From Chryseobacterium gleum (lineage in GTDB: Bacteria; Bacteroidota; Bacteroidia; Flavobacteriales; BACL11): a DNA stretch of 64,000 nt. The notes under the pieces were generated by a model. It did no database searches. It was not told where the DNA came from and was given only the letters and a program-made list of their open reading frames with translations. How positions within the stretch are numbered: the first letter of the stretch is position 1; the number at the start of each line of letters is the position of its first letter. Below are positions 36,293 to 45,248 of this stretch, one piece after another. Location of the stretch: positions 1 through 64,000 of the forward strand of contig CAMBDW010000001.1 of NCBI GenBank assembly GCA_945865535.1, in the 5' to 3' direction. A program made the position numbers and the translations under genes.

Positions 36293-38737
36293 ATGCACAA
36301 AGGGCTGTTACTTCTATTATTGCTGTTATTCTCCGTTTTAGGATATAGCCAGACCATTAATGGAACAATTACTGATGAGCAAAATAATAGTTTACTCTCT
36401 GTAAATATTTCAATCCTCAATCAAAGTATGGGCGCCATTTCTGATGAAAATGGAAAATACAGTTTAGAAATTCCTCCAAATAGATCGGTAGTAGTTGTTT
36501 ATAGTTTTATTGGCTATGAAATGGAAAAGATAAGAATTCCAATGCTAAAAGAAGGCCAAAACTACACACTAAATATTCAGTTAAAAACTTCCTCAACACT
36601 ACTTGAAGATGTAATAATAACCGATCAAAAAAGTAGAAAAGAAAGTTTTAGCAGAATTAAACCCAAACACGTAAGTGTATTGCCTGGAAATAGTGGTGGT
36701 ATTGAAGCCATACTTAAAACTTTACCGGGGGTTAGCTCGGCCAATGAGCTCAGTTCCCAATACTCAGTTAGAGGAGGAAATTTTGATGAGAACTTAGTCT
36801 ATGTAAATGGAATTGAAGTCTATCGACCATTTTTAGTGCGTTCAGGCCAACAAGAGGGCCTGAGTTTTGTAAATACCGATATGGTAAGTAGTATCCTATT
36901 TTCAGCAGGTGGTTTTGATGCCAAATATGGAGATAAGATGTCATCAGTACTTGATATCACTTACAAAAGACCAAGAGAAAATGCCGCAACTTTACAATTA
37001 AGTTTATTAGGAGGTGCTGCACATTTTGAAGGGATAACTAAAAATGGAAGGCTTTCTTATCTCATAGGTGCTAGACACAAAACAAGTCAATATTTATTGA
37101 ATTCATTAGACACAGAGGCCGATTACAGCCCAAAATTTTCTGATATTCAAACTTTTGTAAATTTCGAATTAAACACCAATTGGCAAATCAGTTTTTTAGG
37201 AAACATCAGTTCTAACCAATATAAAATGGTTCCAAAAAATAGAGATACCGAATTTGGAACAGTAAATGAAGCCTTAAAACTTACCATCTATTTTGAAGGA
37301 CAAGAAGTAGATAAATACCAAACCTATTTTGGAGCCCTAAGTACGAGCTACCAGCCAAATACTAAATTACAATTGCAATTTACCACCTCAGCATTCCGAA
37401 CTTTTGAGCAAGAAAATTTTGACATCCTGGGTGAATATTGGTTGTATCAATTAGAAAACAATCTAGGATCGGATAATTTTGGGGATATCGCTTTTGATAG
37501 AGGTGTTGGAAAATACATCAATCACGCTAGAAATAGCTTAAATGCAAACGTAACAAATTTTTCACACAAAGGAAATTACAATAATGAGTCCTTAAAATTT
37601 GATTGGGGATTCAGAGTCCAAAAAGAGGAAATTGAAGATAAAATATCTGAATGGAATCTAATTGATTCTGCTTTTTTCAATTTCCCACATCCTGATGATA
37701 ATATTGGTGACACTGCAAACCCAGATCAGCAAATAATAATGAGTGAGCTTTTAAAAACTCAAATCAATTTATCTTCCTACCGAAATTCAGGATACATCCA
37801 AGTTTCTAAAGACATAGGAAATCTTACAATCACTGGTGGTACTAGAGGAAGCTACTGGACTTATAATGAGGAATTACTAATGAGCCCAAGAGTATCTTTA
37901 GCTTATGCCCCAATTTGGAAGAAAGATATCGTATTTCGTGCAGCCAGTGGAATTTATTACCAATCCCCCTTTTACAAAGAATTACGCACTCCTGAAGGAA
38001 CTCTCAACCGCAATATAAAAGCCCAAAAATCTACTCACTATGTGCTGGGTGCCGACTATCTATTTTATAGTTGGGGAAGACCTTTTAAATGGATAACTGA
38101 AGTGTATTACAAAAATTTAGAGAACCTAATTCCTTACAAAGTAGATAATGTTCGAATTCAGTACTTAGCGAATGATTTATCGAATGGTTATGCAAGGGGT
38201 ATTGATATGAAAATAAATGGAGAGTTTGTAAGTGGTGTGGAAAGCTGGGTTAGTCTATCTGTTATGAAAACAGAAGAAGATATAGTAGGTGATTTTATAA
38301 CCAATACTGATGGTAGCACAACTGAAGCTGGATTTATCCCAAGACCTACCGATCAAAGAGTCAACTTTTCCATGTTCTTTCAGGATTACATTCCTGGCAA
38401 CCCAAATTATAAAATGCACTTGAACTTAGTATATGGAACTGGCCTGTCATTTGGTCCTCCAAAAGCAGAAAAATACCAAGACATCTTAAGAATTCCTGAT
38501 TACAGAAGAGTAGATATTGGTTTTTCAGCAGTGCTAAAATCAGAAGAAAAGAAAAGCAGATTAAAGTGGCTAAATGCCTTTAAAAGTATCTGGCTAAGTG
38601 CAGAGGTATTCAATCTTCTAGATATAAACAATACTGTTTCTTACCTTTGGGTAGCTGATATTACAGGAAGACAATATGCAGTTCCAAATTATCTTACTTC
38701 TAGGCAACTTAACGCTAAGCTAATACTAACTTTCTAA
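36293..38737 (+). CDS. TonB-dependent receptor with carboxypeptidase-like N-terminal domain
   Basis: 814 residues from the ATG at 36293 (MHKGLLLLLLLLFSVLGYSQ, a signal peptide); an upstream TTG lies within the promoter and is rejected. After the signal a CarboxypepD_reg-like domain (about 20-105, NGTITDEQNNSLLSVNISI, LKEGQNYTLNIQLK) precedes the plug (about 110-225, NELSSQYSVRGGNFDENLVYVNGIEVY) and a long beta-barrel ending ARQLNAKLILTF-like with a terminal Phe. This is an outer-membrane importer driven by TonB-ExbBD; the substrate is unknown. No SusD-like gene is adjacent, so a glycan role is not implied. Confidence 0.93.
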   Translation: MHKGLLLLLLLLFSVLGYSQTINGTITDEQNNSLLSVNISILNQSMGAISDENGKYSLEIPPNRSVVVVYSFIGYEMEKIRIPMLKEGQNYTLNIQLKTSSTLLEDVIITDQKSRKESFSRIKPKHVSVLPGNSGGIEAILKTLPGVSSANELSSQYSVRGGNFDENLVYVNGIEVYRPFLVRSGQQEGLSFVNTDMVSSILFSAGGFDAKYGDKMSSVLDITYKRPRENAATLQLSLLGGAAHFEGITKNGRLSYLIGARHKTSQYLLNSLDTEADYSPKFSDIQTFVNFELNTNWQISFLGNISSNQYKMVPKNRDTEFGTVNEALKLTIYFEGQEVDKYQTYFGALSTSYQPNTKLQLQFTTSAFRTFEQENFDILGEYWLYQLENNLGSDNFGDIAFDRGVGKYINHARNSLNANVTNFSHKGNYNNESLKFDWGFRVQKEEIEDKISEWNLIDSAFFNFPHPDDNIGDTANPDQQIIMSELLKTQINLSSYRNSGYIQVSKDIGNLTITGGTRGSYWTYNEELLMSPRVSLAYAPIWKKDIVFRAASGIYYQSPFYKELRTPEGTLNRNIKAQKSTHYVLGADYLFYSWGRPFKWITEVYYKNLENLIPYKVDNVRIQYLANDLSNGYARGIDMKINGEFVSGVESWVSLSVMKTEEDIVGDFITNTDGSTTEAGFIPRPTDQRVNFSMFFQDYIPGNPNYKMHLNLVYGTGLSFGPPKAEKYQDILRIPDYRRVDIGFSAVLKSEEKKSRLKWLNAFKSIWLSAEVFNLLDINNTVSYLWVADITGRQYAVPNYLTSRQLNAKLILTF

Positions 38738-38770
38738 ATTACACTTAATTTAAACTAAGAAGAAATCATT

Positions 38771-41020
38771 TTACTTGCTCAGTTTCTCTGCTAATGAATT
38801 GTTATAGATTTTTTTATACTCATCAATCTTACCAAAGTTTGTATCATCAACAGTAATTCTACCTTTAGTAACATGGCCTAATAATATAAATGGTATTTTG
38901 CAATCTTTTAATACATCTAAAAAGGCATCTTCCCCAGTTTCAGTTACCGATACCACTACTCTTGATGGCGATTCTCCAAATAAGAAAGCATCTTCTCTCA
39001 CTTCTGAAGAACTTACAATTTCAAATCCTAAATTATTAGTAAATGAACTTTCTAGTAATGTTGTGAATAATCCTCCATCTGCAACATCATGTGCCGATTC
39101 AATAACTCCTGCTCTAATTAATTTTATAATTGTTTGTTGAAGATCATATTCAGCATCTAAATCAAACTTAGGAGCTGATGACTCTTTTACTCCATGATAA
39201 GAGGCCAAATACTCAGAACTAGAAATATCATTTGTACTTTTCCCAATCATATAAATTAAATCCGACTTTCCTTTAAACGCTAATGAAGTGATGTGTTTCT
39301 TATCCTCAACAATACCTAACATCCCAATAGTGGGAGTTGGGAAAACAGGAACCTCAACACCATCAACTGCCGATTGATTATAAAAAGAAACATTTCCACC
39401 AGTAACTGGGGTATTGAATTTTTTACAAGCTTTCCCCATCCCTTTAATTACCCCAACAAACTGCCAATACACTTCTGGATTATAAGGATTTCCAAAATTC
39501 AAACAATTAGTAATTGCAGAGGGAATACCTCCTGAACAAACAATATTACGCGCAGCCTCAGCAACAGCCATAGCACAACCCTCTTCTGGATCGGCATTCA
39601 CCATTCTGGCATTACAATCAACCGTCATTGCAAGAGCTTTATTGGTTTCTTTTAAATTTACAATACCAGCATCAGTTGGATAATTTGTACTCATATTAAT
39701 AGTACCAACCATAGAATCGTACTGCTCATAAACCCATCTTTTGGAAGCAATATTCTCATGACCAGTTAAAAATTTAGCTATCTTAACCAAATCTGATGGC
39801 TGCTCAATACTTTCAATATTAAACTTTTTCCATTCTTGATAATACTCAGGTTCGCTCCACTCTCTATGATAAACTGGCGCTCCTCCTCCAAGTACTAAAT
39901 CACGGCACGGGAGATCACCAACTAACTCTCCATGCATAAAATACCTTACTCTCTCTCCTTTGGTAACTACTCCTATTTCTTCACAAGATAAATCCCATTT
40001 ATCAAAAATAGCATTTACCACATCCTCTTTTCCTTTTTTAACAACAACCAACATTCTTTCTTGTGATTCTGACAACAAAATTTCCCAATCTTTCATGTCT
40101 GCTTGCCTAGTTGGAACTTTATCTAGCCATAAATCCATACCATGTTTTCCTGCAGCTGACATTTCATTTGAAGAGCATGTGATACCAGCAGCCCCCATAT
40201 CTTGCATTCCAACTATTGCATCAGTCATTGCTAATTCTAAAGTAGCTTCTAGTAATAATTTTTCTTGAAAGGGATCTCCAACTTGTACAGCCGGCAAATC
40301 ATTTATTGAATCTTCTGATATATCTTTTGATGCAAATGATGCTCCATGAATGCCATCTTTTCCAGTTCTTGACCCTACTATAAATACAGGATTTCCTACT
40401 CCTGATGAAGTAGCTGAAATCATACTGCCTTTTTTCATAATGCCTGCTGAAAAAGCATTTACTAATGGATTGGTATTGTAACAATCATCAAAGAAAACCT
40501 CCCCTCCAACGATAGGAATCCCGAATGCGTTTCCATAATCACCAATTCCTTTAGTTACGCCTTTAACTAACCATTTTGTTTTGTCTAGTTGAATATTACC
40601 AAATCTCAAAGAGTTAAGTTGAGCTATTGGCCTAGCTCCCATTGTAAAGATATCTCTATTAATACCTCCAACTCCTGTAGCCGCTCCTTGATAGGGTTCT
40701 AATGCTGAAGGGTGATTGTGAGATTCTATTTTAAAACAACAGGCTAAACCATCACCAATATCCACAAGACCTGCATTTTCTTCTCCTGCTTCTACCAACA
40801 TATGAGGGCCTTTTTTTGGTAGTGTTTTTAACCAAACAATTGAGTTCTTATAAGAGCAATGCTCCGACCACATTACCCCAAAAACACTTAATTCAGTAAA
40901 GTTAGGCGTTCTTCCTAAAATCTGCTTAATTTTATCAAATTCTTCTATTCTTAAGCCCATTTCTTGGGCTTGTTCAAGAGTAGCTAAAGTAAGTGTTGCT
41001 TGTGATGACATATTATCCAT
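38771..41020 (-). CDS. purL: Phosphoribosylformylglycinamidine synthase, large subunit (short PurL form)
   Basis: Fourth step of purine synthesis: FGAR to FGAM with glutamine nitrogen and ATP. The 749 residues are the short PurL that works with separate PurQ and PurS subunits, rather than the fused enzyme of about 1200-1300 residues found in many bacteria. Motifs include VFGVMWSEHCSYKNS, KIESHNHPSALEPYQGAATGVGG (His-Asn-His-Pro nucleotide loop), MQDMGAAGITCSSNEMS, VTGGNVSFYNQ, and SAHDVADGGL. purQ and purS are not seen in the window. The promoter box is 12 bases upstream. Confidence 0.95.
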   Translation of the reverse strand: MDNMSSQATLTLATLEQAQEMGLRIEEFDKIKQILGRTPNFTELSVFGVMWSEHCSYKNSIVWLKTLPKKGPHMLVEAGEENAGLVDIGDGLACCFKIESHNHPSALEPYQGAATGVGGINRDIFTMGARPIAQLNSLRFGNIQLDKTKWLVKGVTKGIGDYGNAFGIPIVGGEVFFDDCYNTNPLVNAFSAGIMKKGSMISATSSGVGNPVFIVGSRTGKDGIHGASFASKDISEDSINDLPAVQVGDPFQEKLLLEATLELAMTDAIVGMQDMGAAGITCSSNEMSAAGKHGMDLWLDKVPTRQADMKDWEILLSESQERMLVVVKKGKEDVVNAIFDKWDLSCEEIGVVTKGERVRYFMHGELVGDLPCRDLVLGGGAPVYHREWSEPEYYQEWKKFNIESIEQPSDLVKIAKFLTGHENIASKRWVYEQYDSMVGTINMSTNYPTDAGIVNLKETNKALAMTVDCNARMVNADPEEGCAMAVAEAARNIVCSGGIPSAITNCLNFGNPYNPEVYWQFVGVIKGMGKACKKFNTPVTGGNVSFYNQSAVDGVEVPVFPTPTIGMLGIVEDKKHITSLAFKGKSDLIYMIGKSTNDISSSEYLASYHGVKESSAPKFDLDAEYDLQQTIIKLIRAGVIESAHDVADGGLFTTLLESSFTNNLGFEIVSSSEVREDAFLFGESPSRVVVSVTETGEDAFLDVLKDCKIPFILLGHVTKGRITVDDTNFGKIDEYKKIYNNSLAEKLSK

Positions 41021-41032
41021 TTATTTAGAGCA

Positions 41033-41040
41033 CAAAAATA
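41033..41040 (-). promoter_or_regulatory. purL promoter, -7 box TATTTTTG
   Basis: Exact TAnnTTTG on the minus strand, 12 bases before the ATG at 41020. No purine riboswitch or PUR box is evident. Confidence 0.55.
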
Positions 41041-41115
41041 GTCTTTTAAAAAAGTAAATTGATTGCTAAATAAAAAATAAGTGGCGTCTTTTTAACATTT
41101 TTTCAAGACGTTAAA

Positions 41116-41667
41116 TTAGAAAATCTTAGGATTATAATTTTCAGGTATTTTTGCTTGAATATCTTTATATTGGTCTTGAATAAAAAGCAAATCTTTTTCT
41201 ATATCTCCTGTAGTTGTGATGGAATTAATAATTCCTATTTTCTTATTCTTAAAATCAATAGCTAAAAGTAAAATTGGAACCCTTGCCTTATGAGCAATAT
41301 AATAAAAACCTGTTTTCCATTTCCCTACTCTTGATCTTGTTCCCTCAGGAGCAATTGCTAAAATAAAATGATCTGTATTGTTAAACCTTTCCACAATCTG
41401 ATCCACTATATTATTTTTTTCATCACGATAAACAGGTATACCGCCATTCCATTTAAATAGAGTTCCAAGAACTGGAATAAAAAATGAACTTTTAATAAGA
41501 TAGTTTGGAATAACTCCACTAATATATCCATAACACCTTCCTATTAAAAAATCCCAATTAGAAGTATGAGGTGCGGCAATAACTATGCATTTTTTAGGAT
41601 AATCAAAAGTGCCTATAATTTCCCAACCCATCAGCCAAAAAATAATTTTTGACAATATCTTCATCAT
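41116..41667 (-). CDS. PlsC-type 1-acylglycerol-3-phosphate acyltransferase-like protein
   Basis: 183 residues. The catalytic HX4D box is HTSNWD near residue 34, and the PlsC box LAIAPEGTRSRVGKWKTGF follows at about 107; an N-terminal hydrophobic stretch would place it at the membrane. The GGIPVYRD segment resembles the LPLAT motif III. Short members of this family are common in Bacteroidota, and their acceptor could be lysophosphatidic acid or another lipid. The gene is monocistronic, with no close neighbours on its strand. A near -7 box may lie upstream. Confidence 0.82.
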   Translation of the reverse strand: MMKILSKIIFWLMGWEIIGTFDYPKKCIVIAAPHTSNWDFLIGRCYGYISGVIPNYLIKSSFFIPVLGTLFKWNGGIPVYRDEKNNIVDQIVERFNNTDHFILAIAPEGTRSRVGKWKTGFYYIAHKARVPILLLAIDFKNKKIGIINSITTTGDIEKDLLFIQDQYKDIQAKIPENYNPKIF

Positions 41668-41730
41668 TATTTAAATTTTAAACAAAGAAACAATTTTAAT
41701 AAGCATCAGTTGTTATATAAGTAAAAATTA

Positions 41731-41738
41731 TAAATTTG
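41731..41738 (+). promoter_or_regulatory. -7 box TAAATTTG with TTG-N18 spacing
   Basis: TTG at 41710-41712, an 18-base spacer, then TAAATTTG, 20 bases before the ATG at 41759. It is a good two-element promoter for the membrane protein, DUF3822 and rsmD genes. Confidence 0.65.
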
Positions 41739-41758
41739 CCACACTAAAAACTTAGAAC

Positions 41759-42382
41759 ATGAAAGCAAAAACTATTGCCCTGATCTTAATTCCTTTAAAT
41801 ATTATACTATTCTATTTTATATACAACAGTATAAATAGTGAAGTTGACTTCAAAAAAGATGCAGAAATTAGAATAGCTGAGAATGTTCAAAAACTAAAAG
41901 ACTTAAGACAATTACAAGTAAAATACAAACAAGCTAAAGGTGAATTTGCAAAAGATTTTAAAAGCTTAATCTATTTTTTAGAGAATGATTCTATTGCAAT
42001 TGTAAAAGCAGATGGAGAAGTTCCAGACTCATTAACAGAAGTTGAAGCACTTAGTCTTGGTATAATTAGTCGTGATGCTTCTTTTGCACTAGCAAAAGAG
42101 AACGTATTTGATCCTACTTATATGGATAGTAGAAATAATAAATTTCCTTTAGATATAACTAAACTAGCGACTATTCCTCATTCTGATGCTACATACACTA
42201 TAAATGCTGGACAAATTAAAAAACAAGGAGATTTAACGATTCAAGTATTTGAAATCTCTACTGATTACCGAACTGTATTTACAGGATTAGATGCTGAAAA
42301 TAAAAGTTATGACTTAGATGCACTTTTAAGAGTAGGATCTATGACAGAAGCATCTTTAAATGGAAACTGGAAAAGCGAATAG
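41759..42382 (+). CDS. Single-pass membrane protein of unknown function
   Basis: 207 residues. One N-terminal transmembrane helix (about 5-22, IALILIPLNIILFYFIYN) is followed by a charged helix (ENVQKLKDLRQLQVKYKQAKGEF) and a mixed alpha/beta periplasmic domain with ISRDASFALAKENVFDPTYMDSRNNKFPLDITKL. I do not recognise a family name. The last 23 bases overlap the start of the DUF3822 gene, so the two are translated from one transcript, and the pair precedes rsmD and coaD. The context suggests a conserved housekeeping unit; the role is unknown. Confidence 0.75.
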   Translation: MKAKTIALILIPLNIILFYFIYNSINSEVDFKKDAEIRIAENVQKLKDLRQLQVKYKQAKGEFAKDFKSLIYFLENDSIAIVKADGEVPDSLTEVEALSLGIISRDASFALAKENVFDPTYMDSRNNKFPLDITKLATIPHSDATYTINAGQIKKQGDLTIQVFEISTDYRTVFTGLDAENKSYDLDALLRVGSMTEASLNGNWKSE

Positions 42383-43175
42383 CATACAAGCAAGCACTTT
42401 TAATATTGATCTCACTGAGCAGTATCAACTTTGTGTTCAACTTGGATTAAAAGAATTTTCATTCTGCATAATTAACAGTAGCACAAATAATGTGGAGTAC
42501 TTCAACGACTTTACTGTTAATGAAGATATTATAGCCATCATAAATAAAGAAGAAATCTTAAAATTAAACTTTGGATCTTCATCAGTTACATTTACTAATT
42601 TCCCCTGTACTTTAGTTCCAAATGAGCTTTTCAATTCAGAAAACTCAAAAGAGATTCTGGAATTAAGTGCTGCTGTTTATGATATCATAAAATCAGATCC
42701 ATTACCTGAAATTGATGCCCATCTTGTTTACACTATACCAAGCGTGATTAGTGATATTGTTTTTACATTTTTTCCAAATGCAACACAAAAAGCGGAGCAA
42801 TCAAGCCTTATTAAGCAATTCAGTAAGTTTGAAAATAAAAACCAAAATGCCTACTTATATATTAGCGAAGGTATTCTAAATATTACTGCTTTTAAAAACG
42901 GAAAATTACTTTTCAATAATGGATTTAGTTTTGACACTAAAGAAGATATGCTATACTTCACACTATTTACCTTTGAACAGCTAAAACTAGATACAGAAAC
43001 TGTGAATGTGAAACTTTTTGGAGAAATAATCAAGGGAGATGAAAATCATCAATTACTCTATGAATATATCCGAAATATTGAATTTGGTTCAAGGCCAAAT
43101 CATTTAAACTTCTCATCAGAATTTAACAAATTGCCAGAACATCAGTTTTACGGACTATTTAGTCAATCACTATGA
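42360..43175 (+). CDS. DUF3822 family protein
   Basis: 271 residues. The sequence alternates short strands and helices: LCVQLGLKEFSFCIINSSTNNVEYF near 20 and AYLYISEGILNITAFKNGKLLFNNGF near 165, the latter resembling the second half of an actin-like (ASKHA) fold. The phylum-specific DUF3822 family lies next to rsmD and coaD, as it does here. It overlaps the upstream gene by 23 bases and rsmD by four (ATGA), so translational coupling across three genes is likely. No nucleotide-binding loop is convincing; function is unknown. Confidence 0.8.
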   Translation: METGKANSIQASTFNIDLTEQYQLCVQLGLKEFSFCIINSSTNNVEYFNDFTVNEDIIAIINKEEILKLNFGSSSVTFTNFPCTLVPNELFNSENSKEILELSAAVYDIIKSDPLPEIDAHLVYTIPSVISDIVFTFFPNATQKAEQSSLIKQFSKFENKNQNAYLYISEGILNITAFKNGKLLFNNGFSFDTKEDMLYFTLFTFEQLKLDTETVNVKLFGEIIKGDENHQLLYEYIRNIEFGSRPNHLNFSSEFNKLPEHQFYGLFSQSL

Positions 43176-43696
43176 GAATTGTAGCAGGAACTCATAAAGG
43201 AAGAAAAATAAACCCACCAAATAATTTAACTGTACGACCAACTACCGATAGAGCAAAAGAAGCTCTTTTTAGTATCATAGATAGCAGGTATTTCTTTACA
43301 GAAAAAACCATGCTCGATCTATTTTCTGGAACAGGCAACATTGCGTTTGAATTTGCATCTAGAGGTGTGGAAAAAGCCCTAGCAATAGATTATAATAGTA
43401 GTTGTGTTGAATTTATAAAAACTACTGCAGAAAGTTTTAATCTAAATGTTTCTGCAATTCAATCTGATGGATTAACGTATGTTCAAAATTGCAAAGAAAA
43501 GTTCCATTTTATTTTTGCAGACCCACCATATGATTATGAGAATTATCAGCAATTAAAGCAAGTTATTTTTGAAAATAATCTGATAAAAAAAGAGGGATTA
43601 CTTATCATAGAACACGATAAAGGAACTGTATTTGATGATGATAATGTTGAAGTTAGAAAATATGGGGCAGTTCATTTTAGCCTTTTTTCATTTTAA
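43172..43696 (+). CDS. rsmD: 16S rRNA (guanine966-N2)-methyltransferase
   Basis: Methylates G966 of 16S rRNA during 30S assembly. 174 residues. The N-terminal MRIVAGTHKGRKINPP, the RPTTDRAKEALFSII segment, the SAM-binding MLDLFSGTGNIAFEFASRG, and the catalytic FADPPYDY are all diagnostic. The start overlaps the DUF3822 stop by four bases. coaD follows after 17 bases; this rsmD-coaD neighbourhood is common in bacteria. Confidence 0.95.
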   Translation: MRIVAGTHKGRKINPPNNLTVRPTTDRAKEALFSIIDSRYFFTEKTMLDLFSGTGNIAFEFASRGVEKALAIDYNSSCVEFIKTTAESFNLNVSAIQSDGLTYVQNCKEKFHFIFADPPYDYENYQQLKQVIFENNLIKKEGLLIIEHDKGTVFDDDNVEVRKYGAVHFSLFSF

Positions 43697-43701
43697 AGTA
43701 T

Positions 43702-43709
43702 TATTTTTG
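43702..43709 (+). promoter_or_regulatory. coaD promoter, -7 box TATTTTTG
   Basis: Exact TAnnTTTG in the 17-base gap after rsmD, ending four bases before the coaD ATG. It implies an extra, leaderless coaD transcript within the operon. Confidence 0.5.
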
Positions 43710-43713
43710 AAAC

Positions 43714-44172
43714 ATGACAAAGATTGCAGTTTTTCCTGGCTCCTTTTCTCCTTTTACAATCGGGCATCAATCGATAATTGATAGAGCACTTCCACTTTTT
43801 GATAAAATCATTATTGCTATTGGTATCAATTCCGAGAAAAATGAATACTTCTCAATTGAAGAGCGCTTGCAATGGATAAAAGATGTGTATGCTAACAACA
43901 CTAAAATTGAAGTAAAGTGCTATGAAGGATTAACAGTTGATTTTTGCAAAAAAGAAAATGCTAGTTTTATACTAAGAGGATTAAGAGATTCTCATGACTT
44001 TCAGTTCGAAAAAAATATTGCACAAATGAATAAAGACCTTAATTCAAATATCGAAACTGTATTTCTTATTACTCCTGCTCAACTATCTCACATCTCCTCA
44101 ACGCTTATTCGGGATATCATTAAAAATGGCGGTGATGTAAGTAAATTTATACCAAAAGAGATTAATTTGTAG
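43714..44172 (+). CDS. coaD: Phosphopantetheine adenylyltransferase
   Basis: Penultimate step of coenzyme A synthesis, transferring AMP to 4'-phosphopantetheine. 152 residues, normal for the family. The nucleotidyltransferase HxGH-like box is PFTIGHQSIIDRA at residues 13-25 (the first His of HxGH is Thr here, as in many CoaD proteins), with KIAVFPGSF before it and the ISSTLIRD C-terminal motif. LRGLRDSHDFQFE is also typical. Its 3' end overlaps rdgB on the other strand by 11 bases. Confidence 0.96.
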   Translation: MTKIAVFPGSFSPFTIGHQSIIDRALPLFDKIIIAIGINSEKNEYFSIEERLQWIKDVYANNTKIEVKCYEGLTVDFCKKENASFILRGLRDSHDFQFEKNIAQMNKDLNSNIETVFLITPAQLSHISSTLIRDIIKNGGDVSKFIPKEINL

Positions 44173-44737
44173 ATAAAAAACCAACTAATTTCTTTACTGC
44201 TTTTCCTCTGTGGCTATTTTTCCCTTTTTCAGCTTTAGACATTTCAGCAAAAGTTTTTTCAAAACCATTTGGGATAAAAATAGGGTCGTAACCAAAACCC
44301 TCTGCCCCACTTTTTGTGTTTGTTATATTTCCCTTACACTCAGCCTCAAATAAAGTTGCTTCTCCATCAATAATAAGTACAATTACTGTTCTAAATTTAG
44401 CATTTCTCTGTTTTATTCCATCTAATTTATCAAGTACTTTATTCATATTATCTTCTGCCCTGCAATCCTCCCCTGCATACCTGGCAGAATAAACTCCTGG
44501 TTCTCCACCTAAAGCATCAATTTCTAGTCCGGTATCATCAGCAAAACAATTAAACCCATAATTATCAAATACATATTTAGCCTTTTGTAAAGCGTTTTCC
44601 TCTAAAGTAGGATTGGTTTCGGGTAATTCTTCATTACAATGAATATCTTTCAAACTCAAAATCTCAATTCCAGAGGTAACTAAAGCTCTTATTTCAGATA
44701 ATTTATTTGGGTTATTGGTTGCAAAAACTAATTTCAT
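44162..44737 (-). CDS. rdgB: dITP/XTP pyrophosphatase (Ham1/RdgB family)
   Basis: Hydrolyses non-canonical purine triphosphates (ITP, dITP, XTP) to monophosphates, which keeps them out of DNA and RNA. 191 residues. KLVFATNNPNKLSEIRAL (phosphate loop), FADDTGLEIDALGGEPGVYSARYAG and GFGYDPIFIPNGFEKTFAEM, then the SHRGKAVKKL end, define the family. It immediately follows rlmH on the minus strand with no gap. Confidence 0.96.
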   Translation of the reverse strand: MKLVFATNNPNKLSEIRALVTSGIEILSLKDIHCNEELPETNPTLEENALQKAKYVFDNYGFNCFADDTGLEIDALGGEPGVYSARYAGEDCRAEDNMNKVLDKLDGIKQRNAKFRTVIVLIIDGEATLFEAECKGNITNTKSGAEGFGYDPIFIPNGFEKTFAEMSKAEKGKNSHRGKAVKKLVGFLSTN

Positions 44738-45211
44738 TTACTCGTGATGATAAGGATCGTTATTCAGTATCGTATAGCCTCTATACATTTGTTCAACAAA
44801 AAACAAGCGTACCATCTGATGAGAAAAAGTCATTTTTGATAAAGATAATTTTTCATTTCCTCTTTGATACACCTGCTCAGAAAAACCATAAGCACCCCCA
44901 ACAACAAATACCAATCGTTTTTTACCACTAAGCATCCATGCTTGTAGCTTTTCTGCAAATTTAGAGGATGTAAAATCTTTACCTTTATCATCCAAAAGCA
45001 CCAAATGATCTGAAGGTTGTAGCTGTTGTAAAATTAATTCTCCTTCCTTTCTTAGCAATTCGGAATCTGATAAATTATTTGCATTTTTTATGTTTGGAAT
45101 CTCAAGCAATTCAAATTGAGTATAATGGTGCAAACGTTTTTGATATTGAGAAATACCCTCAATTAAATACTGTTCTTTTGTCTTTCCAATAGCAAGTAAT
45201 ACAATCTTCAT
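44738..45211 (-). CDS. rlmH: 23S rRNA (pseudouridine1915-N3)-methyltransferase
   Basis: Methylates pseudouridine 1915 in helix 69 of 23S rRNA. About 157 residues from the ATG at 45211 (MKIVLLAIGKTKEQYL); a longer frame opening at 45229 adds six residues not typical of the family. SPOUT motifs are LVLLDDKGKDFTSSKFAEKL, VFVVGGAYGFSE (SAM-binding glycines), and SKMTFSHQMVRLFFVEQMYRGYTILNNDPYHHE at the end. It is head-to-head with nadC and tail-to-head with rdgB. Confidence 0.95.
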   Translation of the reverse strand: MKIVLLAIGKTKEQYLIEGISQYQKRLHHYTQFELLEIPNIKNANNLSDSELLRKEGELILQQLQPSDHLVLLDDKGKDFTSSKFAEKLQAWMLSGKKRLVFVVGGAYGFSEQVYQRGNEKLSLSKMTFSHQMVRLFFVEQMYRGYTILNNDPYHHE

Positions 45212-45217
45212 TTTTTG

Positions 45218-45225
45218 TATTTTTG
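45218..45225 (+). promoter_or_regulatory. nadC promoter, -7 box TATTTTTG
   Basis: Exact TAnnTTTG, 23 bases before the nadC ATG and just outside the rlmH start on the opposite strand. Confidence 0.5.
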
Positions 45226-45248
45226 GCAATATTAAGAATTTTGCTTGT

